Assembly (NCBI GenBank): GCA_018969185.1
Contig: JAGWYT010000005.1
Location: 1 to 59,786, forward strand
Reading direction: 5' to 3'
DNA: 59,786 nt
From: Rickettsiales bacterium
Lineage (GTDB): Bacteria; Pseudomonadota; Alphaproteobacteria; Rickettsiales; UBA1997
The position numbers and the translations under genes are program-made. Below the pieces are notes generated by a model that was not told where the DNA came from, made no database searches, and saw only the letters and a program-made list of their open reading frames with translations. Shown piece after piece: positions 26,374 to 37,700 of the stretch. Within the stretch, counting starts at the first letter, position 1, and every line of letters begins with the position of its first letter.

Positions 26374-29300
26374 GTGACTCAAACTCGTAATTTTGATCAA
26401 GCTCTTCTAAGAAAAAGCTTTAGTAATAATAAGGATAGAGAAGCGATTCCTTATTTAATTTCTCTACAAAAAGAATCATTCGCAAAATTTTTACAAGCTA
26501 ATGTTGATAATGATAAAAGAGAAAATATCGGTATCCAATCAGTTTTTAATTCATTTTTTCCACTTTCTGATTCTGCTGGCAGAGTAACTTTAGAATTTGT
26601 TGGCTACTCTCTTGGAGAGCCTAAATATGAAGCACATGAATGTCTATCAGCAGGTAGAAGCTTCGCTGCTCCAATGCGTGCTCAATTAAGATTAATTCTA
26701 TGGCATAAGGAAGAAGGAAGTGAAGTTAAAGAAATTCGCTCAATCAAAGAACAAGAAGTTTATTTATGCGATATTCCTTTGATGACTGAAACAGGAAGTT
26801 TCGTTGTTAATGGTGCAGAAAGAGTGATCGTTTCTCAAATGCGTAGAGCTCCAGGTGTATTTTTTGACAGTGAAAATGTTAAATTATCTGGTTCAAAATC
26901 ATATACTGCTAAAATAATTCCTCATATCGGCTCATGGCTTGATTTTGAATTTGACAGCAAAGATATTCTTTATTTCCGCGTTGATAAAAAGAGAAAAATT
27001 CCAGTTTCATCGCTATTGCGCGCAGTTGGCATGACTTCAGAAGATATCATCCGTAATTTCTATGGATCAATCGAAAGCTTTTTAACCAAGAGAGGTTGGG
27101 CAACTAAATTTGATGCTGAAGCCTTTATTGGTAAGAAAGCAACTCATGATTTGGTTTGTGCTGATAGTGGCGAAGTTGTTGTAAAAGAAGGAACTAAGCT
27201 AACTCGTAAAGCGGCAGAAAAATTAAAAGAAATTAATTTCAAAAATTATTTATTAACTGATGAAATCTTGCTTGGTTATATTGTAGCGGGTGATTTAGTT
27301 GAGCCTGATACAGGTGAATTATTGCTTGAAGCTGGTAGTATTGTGACTCCAGAAAGTTTAGAAATTTTACAAAAACTTCACTTCAAATCAATTTCAATAG
27401 TTAACCCAAGTAAATCTGATGTTGGTCCTTACATCTACAACACTATGCTTGTTGATAAGAATCAAAATCAGAAAGAATCTTTGTTTGATATTTATAAAGC
27501 AATCAGACTTGGCGAATCTCCATCTTCTTTAGAAGTTGCAAAAAATTATTTTGATAATCTTTTCTTCTCTGATGCCAGATATAATTTATCTGATGTTGGT
27601 AGAATGAAAATGAATCATAGATTATCTCTTGAAGTAGGGAAAGACGTGCTTCATTTGACTCATGATGATGTTAGACAAACTATCAAAATTTTAAGTTTGA
27701 TCAAACATAATGATCTAAAAACTGACGATATCGATAACCTTGCGAATAGAAGAGTTCGTGCTGTTGGTGAATTAGTTGAAAATCAACTTCGTGTTGGCAT
27801 GTCAAGAATTGAGAAATCAATCATTGAAAAAATGAATTCAGTGGAAGTTGACACTATCATGCCACAAAGTTTGATTAACTCAAAACCATTAATTACAGCA
27901 GTAAAAGATTTCTTCGCGACTTCTCAGCTTTCACAATTCATGGATCAAACCAATCCTCTTGCTGATATTACTCATAAGCGTAGACTTTCAGCTTTAGGAC
28001 CTGGTGGTTTAACTCGTGAAAGAGCTGGTTTTGAAGTGCGTGACGTTCACCCAACTCATTATGGAAGAATTTGTCCAATTGAAACTCCAGAAGGTCCAAA
28101 TATCGGTTTGATCAACTCACTTGCAACTTATGCTCGTGTTAATGATTACGGTTTTATTGAAACTCCTTATCGCAAAGTTGCAAATGGTAGAGTAACTAAT
28201 GAAATTGTTTATCTTTCTGCTATAGAAGAGGTTGATTTTGCAATTGCTCCAGCATCTTTAGAGATTGATGAGAAAGGTAATATTAAATCTGATTTAGTAA
28301 ATTGTCGTAAGAATGGTGAGTTCGTAATGTTAGCTCCTGAAAATATCAGCTATATGGATGTTTCAACTAAGCAGATAGTTTCAATTGCTACGACTCTAAT
28401 TCCATTCCTTGAAAATGACGATGCAAACCGTGCTTTGATGGGTTCAAACATGCAACGTCAAGCAGTTCCTTTGCTTCGTCCAGATGCTCCTTTAGTTGGA
28501 ACTGGTATGGAAGCAGTTATTGCTGCGGATTCTGGTGCTGCAATTAAAGCTAAAAAAGATGGTGTGGTTAAATTTGTGGATGCTTCGAAGATTGTTGTTG
28601 AATCTCTTGAAGATGGTATACCTGATGTTTCTGTGTATAACCTATCAAAATATGTTAGAACTAACCAAGATACTTGCGTTAACCAAAGACCTACAGTTTC
28701 AATTGATCAAGAAGTAAAAGCTGGTCAAATTATTTCTGACGGACATAGCATTTCTGATGGTGAAATTGCTCTTGGTAAGAACGTTCGTGTGGCTTTCATG
28801 CCTTGGAACGGTTATAACTTTGAAGACTCAATCATCATTTCTGAAAAATTATTAGCACAAGATACATTCACTTCAATTCACATTGAAGAGCTTGATGTTG
28901 TTGCGCGCGATACTCGTTTAGGGCCTGAAGAAATTACTCGTGATATTCCAAATGTTAGCGAAGAAGCTTTAGCAAAACTTGACGAAGAAGGTATTATTCA
29001 CATTGGTGCTGAAGTTAAAGCGGGAGACCTTTTGGTTGGCAAAACAACTCCTAAGAGTGAATCACCAATGACTCCGGAAGAAAAGTTATTGAAAGTAATT
29101 TTCGGTGAAAAAGCTTCTGACGTAAAAGATTCTTCATTATACGCTCCAACTGGAATTAGCGGAACTGTAGTTGATGTAAAAGTTTTCTCACGTAAAGGTA
29201 TCGAAAAAGATGAGAGATCAGTTTACATTGAAATGCAGCAAATTGAAGAAATTTCTAAGAATAAAAATTTAAGAATTGCCTTTTTAGAAGATTCTCTAAA

Positions 29301-30459
29301 AACAGCTCTAATCAATTTATTCAACGGCAACAAGCTAACTAATAATATTGATAAATTAAAATCAAAATCAAAATTAGAAGTTGCTGAGCTTGAAACTTTG
29401 CATAAAAATCAATTAGCAAAAATCATTGTTGATGATTCTAAGGTAATGGATAAATCTGAAAAGCTTATCAAATTGCACAATAAGCAAGTTGCTCAAATTG
29501 AAAAAGAATTTGCTGATAAAGTTGCTCGTATTAAATCGGGAGATGAACTTGGACAAGGTGTTTTAAAAATTGTTAAAGTTTATGTTGCAAGTAAATACAG
29601 ACTACAACCTGGTGATAAAATGGCAGGACGCCATGGTAACAAAGGTGTAGTATCAAAAATTGCACCAATAGAAGATATGCCATATTCTGCGGATGGTGAG
29701 CCAGTGGATATAGTTTTAAATCCTCTTGGCGTACCTTCACGTATGAACGTTGGTCAAATTCTTGAAACTCACTTAGGCTTTGCCTCAAAAGAAGCTGGTA
29801 AACAGATTGGACAATTACTCAACCAAGTTTCTGCTAAAAAAGCAGAATTTGTTGCGGGTTTAAAAGACAAAATTTTATCAATTTATTCTTCTGATGATGA
29901 AGTTAAAAGAATTAAATCTTTGAGCGATGAAGAAGTTATTAAACTTGCTTCTAAGCTTCAAAATGGTGTTCCTTTTGCAACTGGTATTTTTGAAGGTGCG
30001 AAAGAAGAATATATTACAAAATTGTTAAAATTAGTTGGATCTGATGGTTCTGGTCAAATTGATTTATTTGACGGTAAGACTGGAGATAAATTCGCTCGTA
30101 AAGTTACGGTTGGATATATCTACATGTTGAAATTACATCACTTAGTTGATGATAAGATTCACGCTCGTTCAATTGGTCCTTATAGCTTAATTACGCAACA
30201 ACCTCTTGGTGGTAAATCGCACTTTGGTGGTCAGCGTTTCGGTGAAATGGAATGTTGGGCATTACAAGCTTATGGCGCTGCCTATTCATTACAAGAAATG
30301 CTTACTGTTAAATCTGACGATGTGGTTGGTAGAATTAAAATCTATGAATCAATCATCCAAGGTAACCAAAACTTTAATTGTGGTATTCCTGAATCGTTTA
30401 ACGTTATGATTAAGGAAGTGCGTTCGCTTGGTCTGAATATTGAATTAGTAGAAAAATAG
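26374..30459 (+). CDS. rpoB: RNA polymerase beta subunit
   Basis: 1361 residues, GTG start. The rifampicin-binding region is intact and of sensitive type: SQLSQFMDQTNPL starts at residue 517 and continues to the THKRRLSALGPGG segment. Conserved catalytic-core segments GRICPIETPEGPNIGL, VAFMPWNGYNFEDSIII and the C-terminal GEMECWALQAYGA are present. With rpoC it forms the active-site cleft. The upstream spacer holds the attenuator; a family B palindrome starts directly at the stop. Confidence 0.99.
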   Translation: MTQTRNFDQALLRKSFSNNKDREAIPYLISLQKESFAKFLQANVDNDKRENIGIQSVFNSFFPLSDSAGRVTLEFVGYSLGEPKYEAHECLSAGRSFAAPMRAQLRLILWHKEEGSEVKEIRSIKEQEVYLCDIPLMTETGSFVVNGAERVIVSQMRRAPGVFFDSENVKLSGSKSYTAKIIPHIGSWLDFEFDSKDILYFRVDKKRKIPVSSLLRAVGMTSEDIIRNFYGSIESFLTKRGWATKFDAEAFIGKKATHDLVCADSGEVVVKEGTKLTRKAAEKLKEINFKNYLLTDEILLGYIVAGDLVEPDTGELLLEAGSIVTPESLEILQKLHFKSISIVNPSKSDVGPYIYNTMLVDKNQNQKESLFDIYKAIRLGESPSSLEVAKNYFDNLFFSDARYNLSDVGRMKMNHRLSLEVGKDVLHLTHDDVRQTIKILSLIKHNDLKTDDIDNLANRRVRAVGELVENQLRVGMSRIEKSIIEKMNSVEVDTIMPQSLINSKPLITAVKDFFATSQLSQFMDQTNPLADITHKRRLSALGPGGLTRERAGFEVRDVHPTHYGRICPIETPEGPNIGLINSLATYARVNDYGFIETPYRKVANGRVTNEIVYLSAIEEVDFAIAPASLEIDEKGNIKSDLVNCRKNGEFVMLAPENISYMDVSTKQIVSIATTLIPFLENDDANRALMGSNMQRQAVPLLRPDAPLVGTGMEAVIAADSGAAIKAKKDGVVKFVDASKIVVESLEDGIPDVSVYNLSKYVRTNQDTCVNQRPTVSIDQEVKAGQIISDGHSISDGEIALGKNVRVAFMPWNGYNFEDSIIISEKLLAQDTFTSIHIEELDVVARDTRLGPEEITRDIPNVSEEALAKLDEEGIIHIGAEVKAGDLLVGKTTPKSESPMTPEEKLLKVIFGEKASDVKDSSLYAPTGISGTVVDVKVFSRKGIEKDERSVYIEMQQIEEISKNKNLRIAFLEDSLKTALINLFNGNKLTNNIDKLKSKSKLEVAELETLHKNQLAKIIVDDSKVMDKSEKLIKLHNKQVAQIEKEFADKVARIKSGDELGQGVLKIVKVYVASKYRLQPGDKMAGRHGNKGVVSKIAPIEDMPYSADGEPVDIVLNPLGVPSRMNVGQILETHLGFASKEAGKQIGQLLNQVSAKKAEFVAGLKDKILSIYSSDDEVKRIKSLSDEEVIKLASKLQNGVPFATGIFEGAKEEYITKLLKLVGSDGSGQIDLFDGKTGDKFARKVTVGYIYMLKLHHLVDDKIHARSIGPYSLITQQPLGGKSHFGGQRFGEMECWALQAYGAAYSLQEMLTVKSDDVVGRIKIYESIIQGNQNFNCGIPESFNVMIKEVRSLGLNIELVEK

Positions 30460-30589
30460 TCACAAATTCTAACTTTTGCTTTGAATTTTGTCGTTAGTTT
30501 GTTTTTTAGCTCAGTCATGTATTGGTAATACAACTCCGTTCGCTAAAAAACAAACTGCCTAAAAATTCTTTGCAAAAGCGAATTTGTGA
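30460..30589. repeat. Large nested palindromic element, family B (copy 2)
   Basis: Outer arms TCACAAATTC (30460-30469) and GAATTTGTGA (30580-30589). Middle arms TTTTGC and GCAAAA flank AATTTT/AAAAATT. Inner perfect 15-bp arms AGTTTGTTTTTTAGC (30496-30510) and GCTAAAAAACAAACT (30542-30556). The centre is TGTATT/AATACA. It starts directly after the rpoB stop, as copy 1 does after rpsG. The rest of the rpoB-rpoC spacer is AT-rich leader. Confidence 0.8.
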
Positions 30590-30663
30590 ACAGAACAGAA
30601 TTTAGTTAAATAATTTTTTTATCAAAAAGAATTTCTGATTTTAAAAAATAAAATAAATAGAAT

Positions 30664-33600
30664 ATGTCATTAGCAGGAACTTCTTCTCACGGTCTTTTAA
30701 GTTTAAACTCAAATAGCGCAGTTGATCTTTTGGATTTTAATGCCATTAAAATTTCAATTGCTGACCCTGATAAAATCAGATCATGGTCTTTTGGTGAAGT
30801 TACAAAGCCAGAAACAATTAACTATAGAACTTTCAAACCAGAAAGAGATGGTTTATTTTGTGCGCGTATTTTTGGTCCAATTAAGGATTATGAATGTCTT
30901 TGCGGCAAATATAAAAGAATTAAATATAAAGGCATCGTTTGCGAAAAATGCGGTGTGGAAGTTACTTCTTCTAAAGTGCGTCGTGAAAGAATGGGTCACA
31001 TTGAGCTTGCAGCGCCAATTGCTCATATTTGGTTCTTAAAATCACTTCCTTCTCGTATTAGCACCATCCTTGGTCTTACTTTAAAATCAGTTGAGAAAGT
31101 TATTTATTTTGAATCTTATATTGTAACTGATGGCTTAATGTCACCATTAAAAGATGGCACAATTTTAAGCGAAGATGAATATGCAAAAGCTCAAGAAGAA
31201 CATGGCTATGGAAGCTTTGTTGCTGAAATGGGTGCGGAAGCAATTCAAAAAGTTTTAGCTAATCTTAACTTAAAGAAAATTCAAAAAGAATTACGTGAAG
31301 AATTAGTTGGTCAAACTTCTGAATTAAAGAAAGAAAAAATCATTAAAAGATTAAAATTAATCGAACAGTTTATTGATTCTGGAAATAGCCCAGCTTGGAT
31401 GATTATGAGCGTTCTTCCAGTAATCCCACCTGATATTCGTCCTTTAGTAATGCTTGATGGTGGACGTTTTGCAACTTCTGATTTGAACGAATTATATCGT
31501 CGTGTAATTAACCGTAACAATCGTTTAAAAAGATTGATGGAGCTTGGTGCGCCAGAAATCATTATTAAAAACGAAAAAAGAATGTTACAAGAATCAGTAG
31601 ATGCCTTGCTTGACAATGGCAGATCTGGTGCTGTTGTAAAAAATTCTAATAAAAAACCATTCAAATCTTTAAGCGATATGCTTAAAGGTAAGCAAGGACG
31701 TTTCCGTCAAAACTTGCTTGGTAAGCGTGTGGATTATTCAGGCCGTTCGGTTATCGTTGTTGGTCCTGAATTGAAGCTTCACCAATGTGGTTTGCCTAAG
31801 AAAATGGCACTTGAATTATTCAAGCCTTTTATCTATTCAAAACTTGAACTTTACGGTAAATCACCGTCAATTAAGGTTTCAAAGAAAATGGTTGAAGCTG
31901 AAAGAATTGAAGTTTGGGATATTTTAGATGAAGTTATTAAAGAACATCCAGTTCTTCTAAACCGTGCTCCGACTCTTCACAGACTCGGTATTCAAGCTTT
32001 TGAACCTGTTTTAACAGAAGGTAAAGCAATTCAATTGCATCCTTTGGTTTGTGCGGCTTTCAACGCAGACTTTGACGGTGACCAAATGGCAGTTCACGTT
32101 CCTCTTTCAATTGAGGCGCAAGTTGAAGCTCGTGTATTAATGATGTCAACTAACAACATTTTGAGCCCAGCGAATGGTAAGCCAATCATCGTGCCATCGC
32201 AAGATATTATCCTTGGTCTTTACTATATCACTATGGAAGGCAAGGATTTTGCTAAGGCTAAATCAAGACCAATCGCGGATCTTTTTGAATTAGAGCATGC
32301 TTTGAATAATAAAGTTATTTCTTTGCATGATAAAATTCTTTATCGCTTCTCAATCAAGGATTCAAATGGCGAAAGATATTTCGAAAAAATTGAAACAACT
32401 GCTGGAAGAGTAATGCTTTACAACAATCTTCCAAGTGCAATGAAGAATGATTTGTCAGTTGTAAATAAAACAATGACTAAAAAAGCAGTTACTAATTTGA
32501 TTGATATTGTTTACAGAAATTGCGGACAAAAAGAAACTGTAATGTTTTGTGATCGCATCATGGCTTTAGGGTTTAAGAATGCTTGTTACGCTGGTATTTC
32601 AATTGGTAAGGATGATATGATTATTCCTCAAACCAAAACGACAAACATTTCTGATTCTATTGACAAAGTTAAGAAATTAGAAAAACAATATCGTGAGGGT
32701 TTGATTACCGCTGGTGAAAGATATAATAAAGTTATTGACGAATGGACTCATTGTACCGACAAGATTTCTAAATCAATGATGGGAGAAATCTCTAGTTTCG
32801 CAGCTCCGGTTGGTGCTAACTCAATTTTTATGATGGCTGATTCTGGTGCAAGAGGTTCTGAAAACCAAATCAAACAGGTTGCTGGTATGCGTGGTTTGAT
32901 GGCAAAACCATCAGGTGAAATTATTGAAACTCCAATCGTTTCAAACTTCAAAGAAGGTTTAAGCGTTCTCGAATATTTCATTTCAGCTCACGGTGCAAGA
33001 AAAGGTTTGGCAGATACAGCTTTGAAAACAGCGAACTCTGGTTACTTAACAAGAAGACTTGTTGATGTTTCTCAAGATTGTATCGTTGTTGAAGAAGATT
33101 GCGGAACCAAAGAAGGTATCATAATTGAATCAATCATTGATGATGGTAGAGTGGTTTCTTCACTTGCTGAACAAGTCTTGGGTCGTGTTGCAATTGAAGA
33201 TGTGAAAACTGCTGACGGTAAAAAAGTGGTTGTTAAAGCTGGTATCATGATTGATGAAGCAATTTCTGAAGAGATTGAAAAAGCTGCTGTGAAAACTGTT
33301 AGATCAAGATCAGTTTTAACTTGTAAATCTAAAGATGGCGTTTGTGTAAAATGCTATGGACGTGATCTATCAACTGGTAACATCGTTAGTATTGGTGAAG
33401 CTGTTGGTGTGGTTGCGGCTCAATCAATTGGTGAACCAGGAACTCAGCTTACAATGAGAACGTTCCACATTGGTGGTGCGGCGCAAAGAGGTGCTGAACA
33501 ATCTTCAATTCCTGCAGTTTCTGATGGTGTTGTTCGTATTGTTGATAAAGGCACTATTATTGATCGTGATGGAAGAATCGTTGTTGTAAGCAGAAATTCT

Positions 33601-34800
33601 GAAATTTCATTGCTTGATAACAATCAAGTGGAAATTCACAGCTATAAGCTTCCTTATGGTGCAGTAATTCTACATAAAAATGGCGAAGCAGTTAAGAAGG
33701 GTGATCATTTAGCTGAATGGGATCCTTATAACATTCCAGTTATTGCGGAAAGCACTGGTAAAATCAAATATAATGATTTGACAGAAAATGTTTCTCTTCG
33801 TGAGAAAATTGAAGAATCAACTGGCGTTTCAACCAAGATCGTTATTGATTGGAAGCAATATAGCAAGCAAGATCTAAAACCAAGACTTTCTGTATTAAAT
33901 GCTAAGGATGCGGTTTTAAAAGAATATGCTCTTTCAGTTAATACCGTAATCGGCGTTTTAAATGGTGATGAAATTAAAGCTGGTGATATTATTGCAAGAA
34001 TTCCAAAAGAATCTTCTAAAACTCGCGATATTACTGGTGGTCTTCCAAGAGTTGCTGAATTGTTCGAAGCGCGTAAGCCTAAGAACGCTTCTATCATGAG
34101 CGAAATTGATGGTAGAGTTGAATTTGGTAAGGATTACAAGACTAAACGTCGTATTGTAATTAGACCAGAAGATGCTTCAAAGGAACCAGTAGAATATGCC
34201 TTTATTAAAACTAAACACTTGTTTGTTGGTGAAGGTGACTTTGTTAAAAGAGGTGACGTTTTAGTTGACGGTAACCCTGTTCCTCATGACATCTTGAAAA
34301 TACTTGGTATGCAAGCTTTCACTAATTATATGGTAAACGAAGTACAAAAAGTTTATCGTATGCAAGGTGTGAAAATTGATGATAAGCATATTGAAGTAAT
34401 TTTAAACATGATGTTGAAACGTGTTGAAGTTACTAATTCTGGAGATACTACACTTCTTGCTGGTGAATATGTTGATCGTGACGTATTCGAAGAAATCAAT
34501 CAGAAAATGATTTCACAAAAAATGAAACCTGCACAGTGCAATCCAGTATTGCTTGGTATTACTAAAGCTTCGCTTCAAACTAAATCTTTCGTTTCTGCCG
34601 CTTCATTCCAAGAAACTACAAGAGTTCTTACTGATTCTGCGGTTCAAGGTAGATTCGATAATCTAAAAGGTTTGAAAGAAAATATTATAGTTGGTCGCTT
34701 GATTCCTGCTGGTACTGGTCTTGTAACTGGTAAATATAGAAAAGCAGCAAATCAAGAAACTCAAAATACTGAAGTTGAAGAGTCAGTTGTTTCAGAATAG
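30664..34800 (+). CDS. rpoC: RNA polymerase beta' subunit
   Basis: 1378 residues. The N-terminal zinc site is visible ([20 protein letters not shown]). The catalytic NADFDGDQ motif has its magnesium-binding Asp at residues 469, 471 and 473. The second zinc cluster has Cys in [18 protein letters not shown], and the trigger-loop region is near [20 protein letters not shown]. Full length, no insertion noticed. Followed by a family A palindrome. Confidence 0.99.
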   Translation: MSLAGTSSHGLLSLNSNSAVDLLDFNAIKISIADPDKIRSWSFGEVTKPETINYRTFKPERDGLFCARIFGPIKDYECLCGKYKRIKYKGIVCEKCGVEVTSSKVRRERMGHIELAAPIAHIWFLKSLPSRISTILGLTLKSVEKVIYFESYIVTDGLMSPLKDGTILSEDEYAKAQEEHGYGSFVAEMGAEAIQKVLANLNLKKIQKELREELVGQTSELKKEKIIKRLKLIEQFIDSGNSPAWMIMSVLPVIPPDIRPLVMLDGGRFATSDLNELYRRVINRNNRLKRLMELGAPEIIIKNEKRMLQESVDALLDNGRSGAVVKNSNKKPFKSLSDMLKGKQGRFRQNLLGKRVDYSGRSVIVVGPELKLHQCGLPKKMALELFKPFIYSKLELYGKSPSIKVSKKMVEAERIEVWDILDEVIKEHPVLLNRAPTLHRLGIQAFEPVLTEGKAIQLHPLVCAAFNADFDGDQMAVHVPLSIEAQVEARVLMMSTNNILSPANGKPIIVPSQDIILGLYYITMEGKDFAKAKSRPIADLFELEHALNNKVISLHDKILYRFSIKDSNGERYFEKIETTAGRVMLYNNLPSAMKNDLSVVNKTMTKKAVTNLIDIVYRNCGQKETVMFCDRIMALGFKNACYAGISIGKDDMIIPQTKTTNISDSIDKVKKLEKQYREGLITAGERYNKVIDEWTHCTDKISKSMMGEISSFAAPVGANSIFMMADSGARGSENQIKQVAGMRGLMAKPSGEIIETPIVSNFKEGLSVLEYFISAHGARKGLADTALKTANSGYLTRRLVDVSQDCIVVEEDCGTKEGIIIESIIDDGRVVSSLAEQVLGRVAIEDVKTADGKKVVVKAGIMIDEAISEEIEKAAVKTVRSRSVLTCKSKDGVCVKCYGRDLSTGNIVSIGEAVGVVAAQSIGEPGTQLTMRTFHIGGAAQRGAEQSSIPAVSDGVVRIVDKGTIIDRDGRIVVVSRNSEISLLDNNQVEIHSYKLPYGAVILHKNGEAVKKGDHLAEWDPYNIPVIAESTGKIKYNDLTENVSLREKIEESTGVSTKIVIDWKQYSKQDLKPRLSVLNAKDAVLKEYALSVNTVIGVLNGDEIKAGDIIARIPKESSKTRDITGGLPRVAELFEARKPKNASIMSEIDGRVEFGKDYKTKRRIVIRPEDASKEPVEYAFIKTKHLFVGEGDFVKRGDVLVDGNPVPHDILKILGMQAFTNYMVNEVQKVYRMQGVKIDDKHIEVILNMMLKRVEVTNSGDTTLLAGEYVDRDVFEEINQKMISQKMKPAQCNPVLLGITKASLQTKSFVSAASFQETTRVLTDSAVQGRFDNLKGLKENIIVGRLIPAGTGLVTGKYRKAANQETQNTEVEESVVSE

Positions 34801-34810
34801 TTTTTATTAA

Positions 34811-34969
34811 CTGTCATCTTGAGCCATAGAATTTGTTTTACAAATTCTTGGCAAAGGATCTCGTGCGTTTTAGTGTTTGTTTTAAACTTGCACAAAAGAA
34901 TTTTATTTAAAACTCCTGAGATCCTTCGCCTAGATTTTCTAAAAGAAAATCTAGGGCTCAGGATGACAG
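34811..34969. repeat. Palindromic element, family A (copy 4, long)
   Basis: Best-preserved outer stem: CTGTCATCtTGAGCC against GGGCTCAgGATGACAG. Hairpins AGAATTTG/CAAATTCT and AGATTTTC/GAAAATCT lie at the sides. The middle stem GCaAAGGATCTC/GAGATCCTTCGC carries an enlarged 50-base loop, so this copy may contain a second insertion. It fills the rpoC-yejE spacer. Confidence 0.85.
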
Positions 34970-34985
34970 CTCATGTCGTTTTTTC

Positions 34986-35993
34986 ATGCCAAAAAAATTT
35001 TTCACCAAATTCAAGAAAAATAAAAGAGGCTATTATTCTTTTCTCATTTTCATTTCTCTTTTTTTCATAACTTTATTTGCTGAAGTTATAGCAAATGACA
35101 AGCCGCTATTGATCAAATTCAATGATCAATTTTATTTTCCAATAATTAAATCATATCCTGAAACTACATTTGGCGGGGTTTTTGCAACTGAAGCAAATTA
35201 TCGTGACAAAGCTGTTCAGGAATTAATTAAAAAAGATGAAAATAATTTTATAATTTTTCCACTAATTCCCTTTTCTTATGACACAATCAACTACGAAATA
35301 ACAACTCCAGCACCATCAAAACCAACATTAGAGAATCTTCTGGGGACAGATGATAATGGCCGTGATGTTTTAGCGCGGATAATTTACGGTGTTAGAATTT
35401 CTCTTATTTTTGGTTTAGTTTTAGCTTTTTTCACAGTTGTGATTGGAATTTTTATGGGTGCAATTCAGGGTTATTTTGGTGGGCTGATAGACCTTGTTTT
35501 ACAGCGCTTCATGGAGATTTGGTCAAATATGCCAACTTTATTTTTATTAATTATTTTATCTTCAATTTTAGAGCCAAAATTTATTATTTTATTATCATTG
35601 ATGTTGTTATTTAGTTGGATGTCTTTGGTTTCTTTGGTGCGTGCGGAATTTTTGCGTTTGCGTAATTTTGAATTTGTTAAAGCAAGTAAGGCAATGGGGG
35701 CTTCAAATATGCGTATAATTTTTCGTCATATATTACCAAATGCCTCGCCAATAATTATTGCCAATATTCCTTTCATAATAAGTGGATCAATTGTAACGCT
35801 TACCTCGCTTGATTTCTTGGGGCTTGGCATGCCAATTGGATCTCCTTCTTTAGGTGAATTATTAGCACAAGGTAAAAATAATATAATGGCATACCACCTT
35901 GGTTTAAGCGGTTTTGTAGTTGTTACGATAATTTTATCTCTATTGGTTTTTATAGGAGAGGGTTTAAGAGACGCGTTTGATGTGCGACGGTAA
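34986..35993 (+). CDS. yejE: ABC transporter permease, YejE/OppC-like
   Basis: 335 residues. One N-terminal membrane segment is followed by a periplasmic region (residues ~35-125) with HLLGTDDNGRDV-like GTDDNGRDVLARIIYG, the hallmark of OppC/YejE permeases. Five membrane segments and the EAA loop (ASKAMGASNMRIIFRHILPNA) follow. It would pair with the YejB-like permease at 7021-8112, 27 kb away; the genes are normally adjacent. No ATPase or binding-protein gene is near. Probable peptide importer by family. Confidence 0.85.
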   Translation: MPKKFFTKFKKNKRGYYSFLIFISLFFITLFAEVIANDKPLLIKFNDQFYFPIIKSYPETTFGGVFATEANYRDKAVQELIKKDENNFIIFPLIPFSYDTINYEITTPAPSKPTLENLLGTDDNGRDVLARIIYGVRISLIFGLVLAFFTVVIGIFMGAIQGYFGGLIDLVLQRFMEIWSNMPTLFLLIILSSILEPKFIILLSLMLLFSWMSLVSLVRAEFLRLRNFEFVKASKAMGASNMRIIFRHILPNASPIIIANIPFIISGSIVTLTSLDFLGLGMPIGSPSLGELLAQGKNNIMAYHLGLSGFVVVTIILSLLVFIGEGLRDAFDVRR

Positions 35994-36033
35994 TTTTTTC
36001 GTCTACTTGAGCTTGTCGAAACCACGAAAAAAT
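35993..36033. repeat. Short palindromic element, family D (copy 2)
   Basis: Arms ATTTTTTCG (35993-36001) and CGAAAAAAT (36025-36033) enclose a 23-bp core ending GAGCTTGTCGAAACCA. It starts at the last base of the yejE stop. The core is the same length as in the nadE copy, but the arms are unrelated. Confidence 0.75.
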
Positions 36034-36095
36034 CTTTACTTTTGCTCAGATAAAAATAATCTCACAAAAAATATTAACTAGATAAAAAACAACAA

Positions 36096-37364
36096 ATGCC
36101 AATTGAAATTTTAATGCCTGCTCTTTCGCCAACTATGAAAGAAGGCAATCTTGCTAAATGGGTGAAAAAAGAAGGTGATAAAATTAAGTCAGGTGAGGTG
36201 ATTGCAGAGATTGAAACCGATAAAGCAACTATGGAAGTTGAAGCGGTTGATGAAGGAATTTTAGGAAAAATTTTAGTTAAAGAAGGGACAGAGAATGTTG
36301 CAATTAATACTTGCATAGCTCTGATTTTAAATGAAGGAGAAGATAAAAAAGCTTTAGAAAGTTATACGTCAAAAACTTCTGCACCAAAAGTCGAAGTTAA
36401 AAAAGAAGAAAATAAAACTCTTGTTGATGAGCGCAGAACCGCTTCAAGTGAATCAACACAACTTCAAACTCAAAAACAGCAGAATGCTGTTTTTGACAAA
36501 GGCAAAGCAAGCCCACTTGCTAAAAGAATTGCAAGAGATGAAGGTGTTTCTATCGCTCAAATTCAAGGAACCGGACCACATGGCAGAGTTATCAAAGAAG
36601 ACGTTTTAGAATTTATTAATTCTGGTGGCGCGAAAACAGGTGTGGTAAGACGCAATCCACAAGAATTTTACGCAGTTAAAAATAATAATATTCGCAAAGT
36701 TATTGCGAAAAGATTGCTTGAATCAAAACAAAATGTTCCACATTTTTATCTTTCTTGTGAGTTAAATATTAGCAAATTGATGGAGCTTCGTGCTGCTCTA
36801 AATGAGGCCTCCGAACATGACGCAAATGGTAATCCAGCTTATAAAATTTCAGTTAATGATTTAGTGATAAAAGCAGTTGCAATGGCTCTAAAAAAAGTGC
36901 CAATGGCAAATTCGGCTTGGTCTGACGAGGCAGTTTTAGTTTATAATAATATTGATATTTCAATGGCGGTGGCAATTGATGGTGGTTTGATTACGCCAAT
37001 TATCAAAAATGCTGATCAAAAAACCATTCAAGTAATTTCAAATGAAACTAAGCAATTAGCGAAAAAAGCACGCGAAGGAAAGCTACAACCTGAAGAATTT
37101 CAAGGTGGATCATTTAGTATTTCTAACTTAGGAATGTTTGGAATTGACAATTTTGCCGCTATAGTAAATCCTCCGCAAAGCTGTATTTTAGCGGTTGCAC
37201 GTGCAGTTGAAAAACCAATTGTTGATCATGGTCAAATTAAAATTGCAAGCATGATGAATGTAACTTTATCTTCTGATCACAGGTCAGTTGATGGCGCAGT
37301 TGGTGCTGAGTTTTTAAAAGCTTTACGCAGATATATCGAACATCCTGTCCTAATGATTCTATAA
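36096..37364 (+). CDS. pdhC: Pyruvate dehydrogenase E2, dihydrolipoamide acetyltransferase
   Basis: 422 residues. A lipoyl domain (1-80) has the lipoylated Lys43 in [12 protein letters not shown] flexible linker follows to about 135, then the E1/E3-binding domain ([20 protein letters not shown], ~136-170) and the catalytic domain from ~195 with active-site His395 in [13 protein letters not shown]. It transfers acetyl from pyruvate to CoA. The [15 protein letters not shown] start is that of alphaproteobacterial PdhC rather than the 2-oxoglutarate enzyme. The E1 and E3 genes are not in the window. Confidence 0.95.
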   Translation: MPIEILMPALSPTMKEGNLAKWVKKEGDKIKSGEVIAEIETDKATMEVEAVDEGILGKILVKEGTENVAINTCIALILNEGEDKKALESYTSKTSAPKVEVKKEENKTLVDERRTASSESTQLQTQKQQNAVFDKGKASPLAKRIARDEGVSIAQIQGTGPHGRVIKEDVLEFINSGGAKTGVVRRNPQEFYAVKNNNIRKVIAKRLLESKQNVPHFYLSCELNISKLMELRAALNEASEHDANGNPAYKISVNDLVIKAVAMALKKVPMANSAWSDEAVLVYNNIDISMAVAIDGGLITPIIKNADQKTIQVISNETKQLAKKAREGKLQPEEFQGGSFSISNLGMFGIDNFAAIVNPPQSCILAVARAVEKPIVDHGQIKIASMMNVTLSSDHRSVDGAVGAEFLKALRRYIEHPVLMIL

Positions 37365-37395
37365 TACCAATAATAAAAATCTAAAAATTTTAAAT

Positions 37396-37689
37396 ATGAA
37401 AAAAGCCGCAGAAGCAGTAGTAATAATAACTTTAATGATATTTTCTTTCATACTTGGTGTGAAATGTTCTGACTCAGTAAAAAGCCACGCTGGATGGTTA
37501 TTCGAAACAAAAGAAGATGATGTAGAACTTCCTGATTTAACTAATGATGGTAATGGTGAAATTAATGTTATTGATGAAAATGGTGCGCCAGCTGAAAATC
37601 CGCCTGTTGCGCCAACTTCACCGGAAGGAGATTTTGATTCAAATGCAGTTGAACAAGAGTCTAATTCGGGGCAAACGCTACAACCATAG
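37396..37689 (+). CDS. Small anchored acidic protein, unknown
   Basis: 97 residues, no recognised family. The N-terminal membrane anchor AVVIITLMIFSFILGVKC is followed by SDSVKSHAGWLFETKEDD, then an acidic, Asn/Pro/Glu-rich tail. The Cys after Gly-Val-Lys is not a good lipobox. It is likely an inner-membrane protein with the tail in the periplasm or cytoplasm (orientation unclear). 31 bp after pdhC, so possibly co-transcribed. Confidence 0.65.
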   Translation: MKKAAEAVVIITLMIFSFILGVKCSDSVKSHAGWLFETKEDDVELPDLTNDGNGEINVIDENGAPAENPPVAPTSPEGDFDSNAVEQESNSGQTLQP

Positions 37690-37700
37690 AATATATAATT

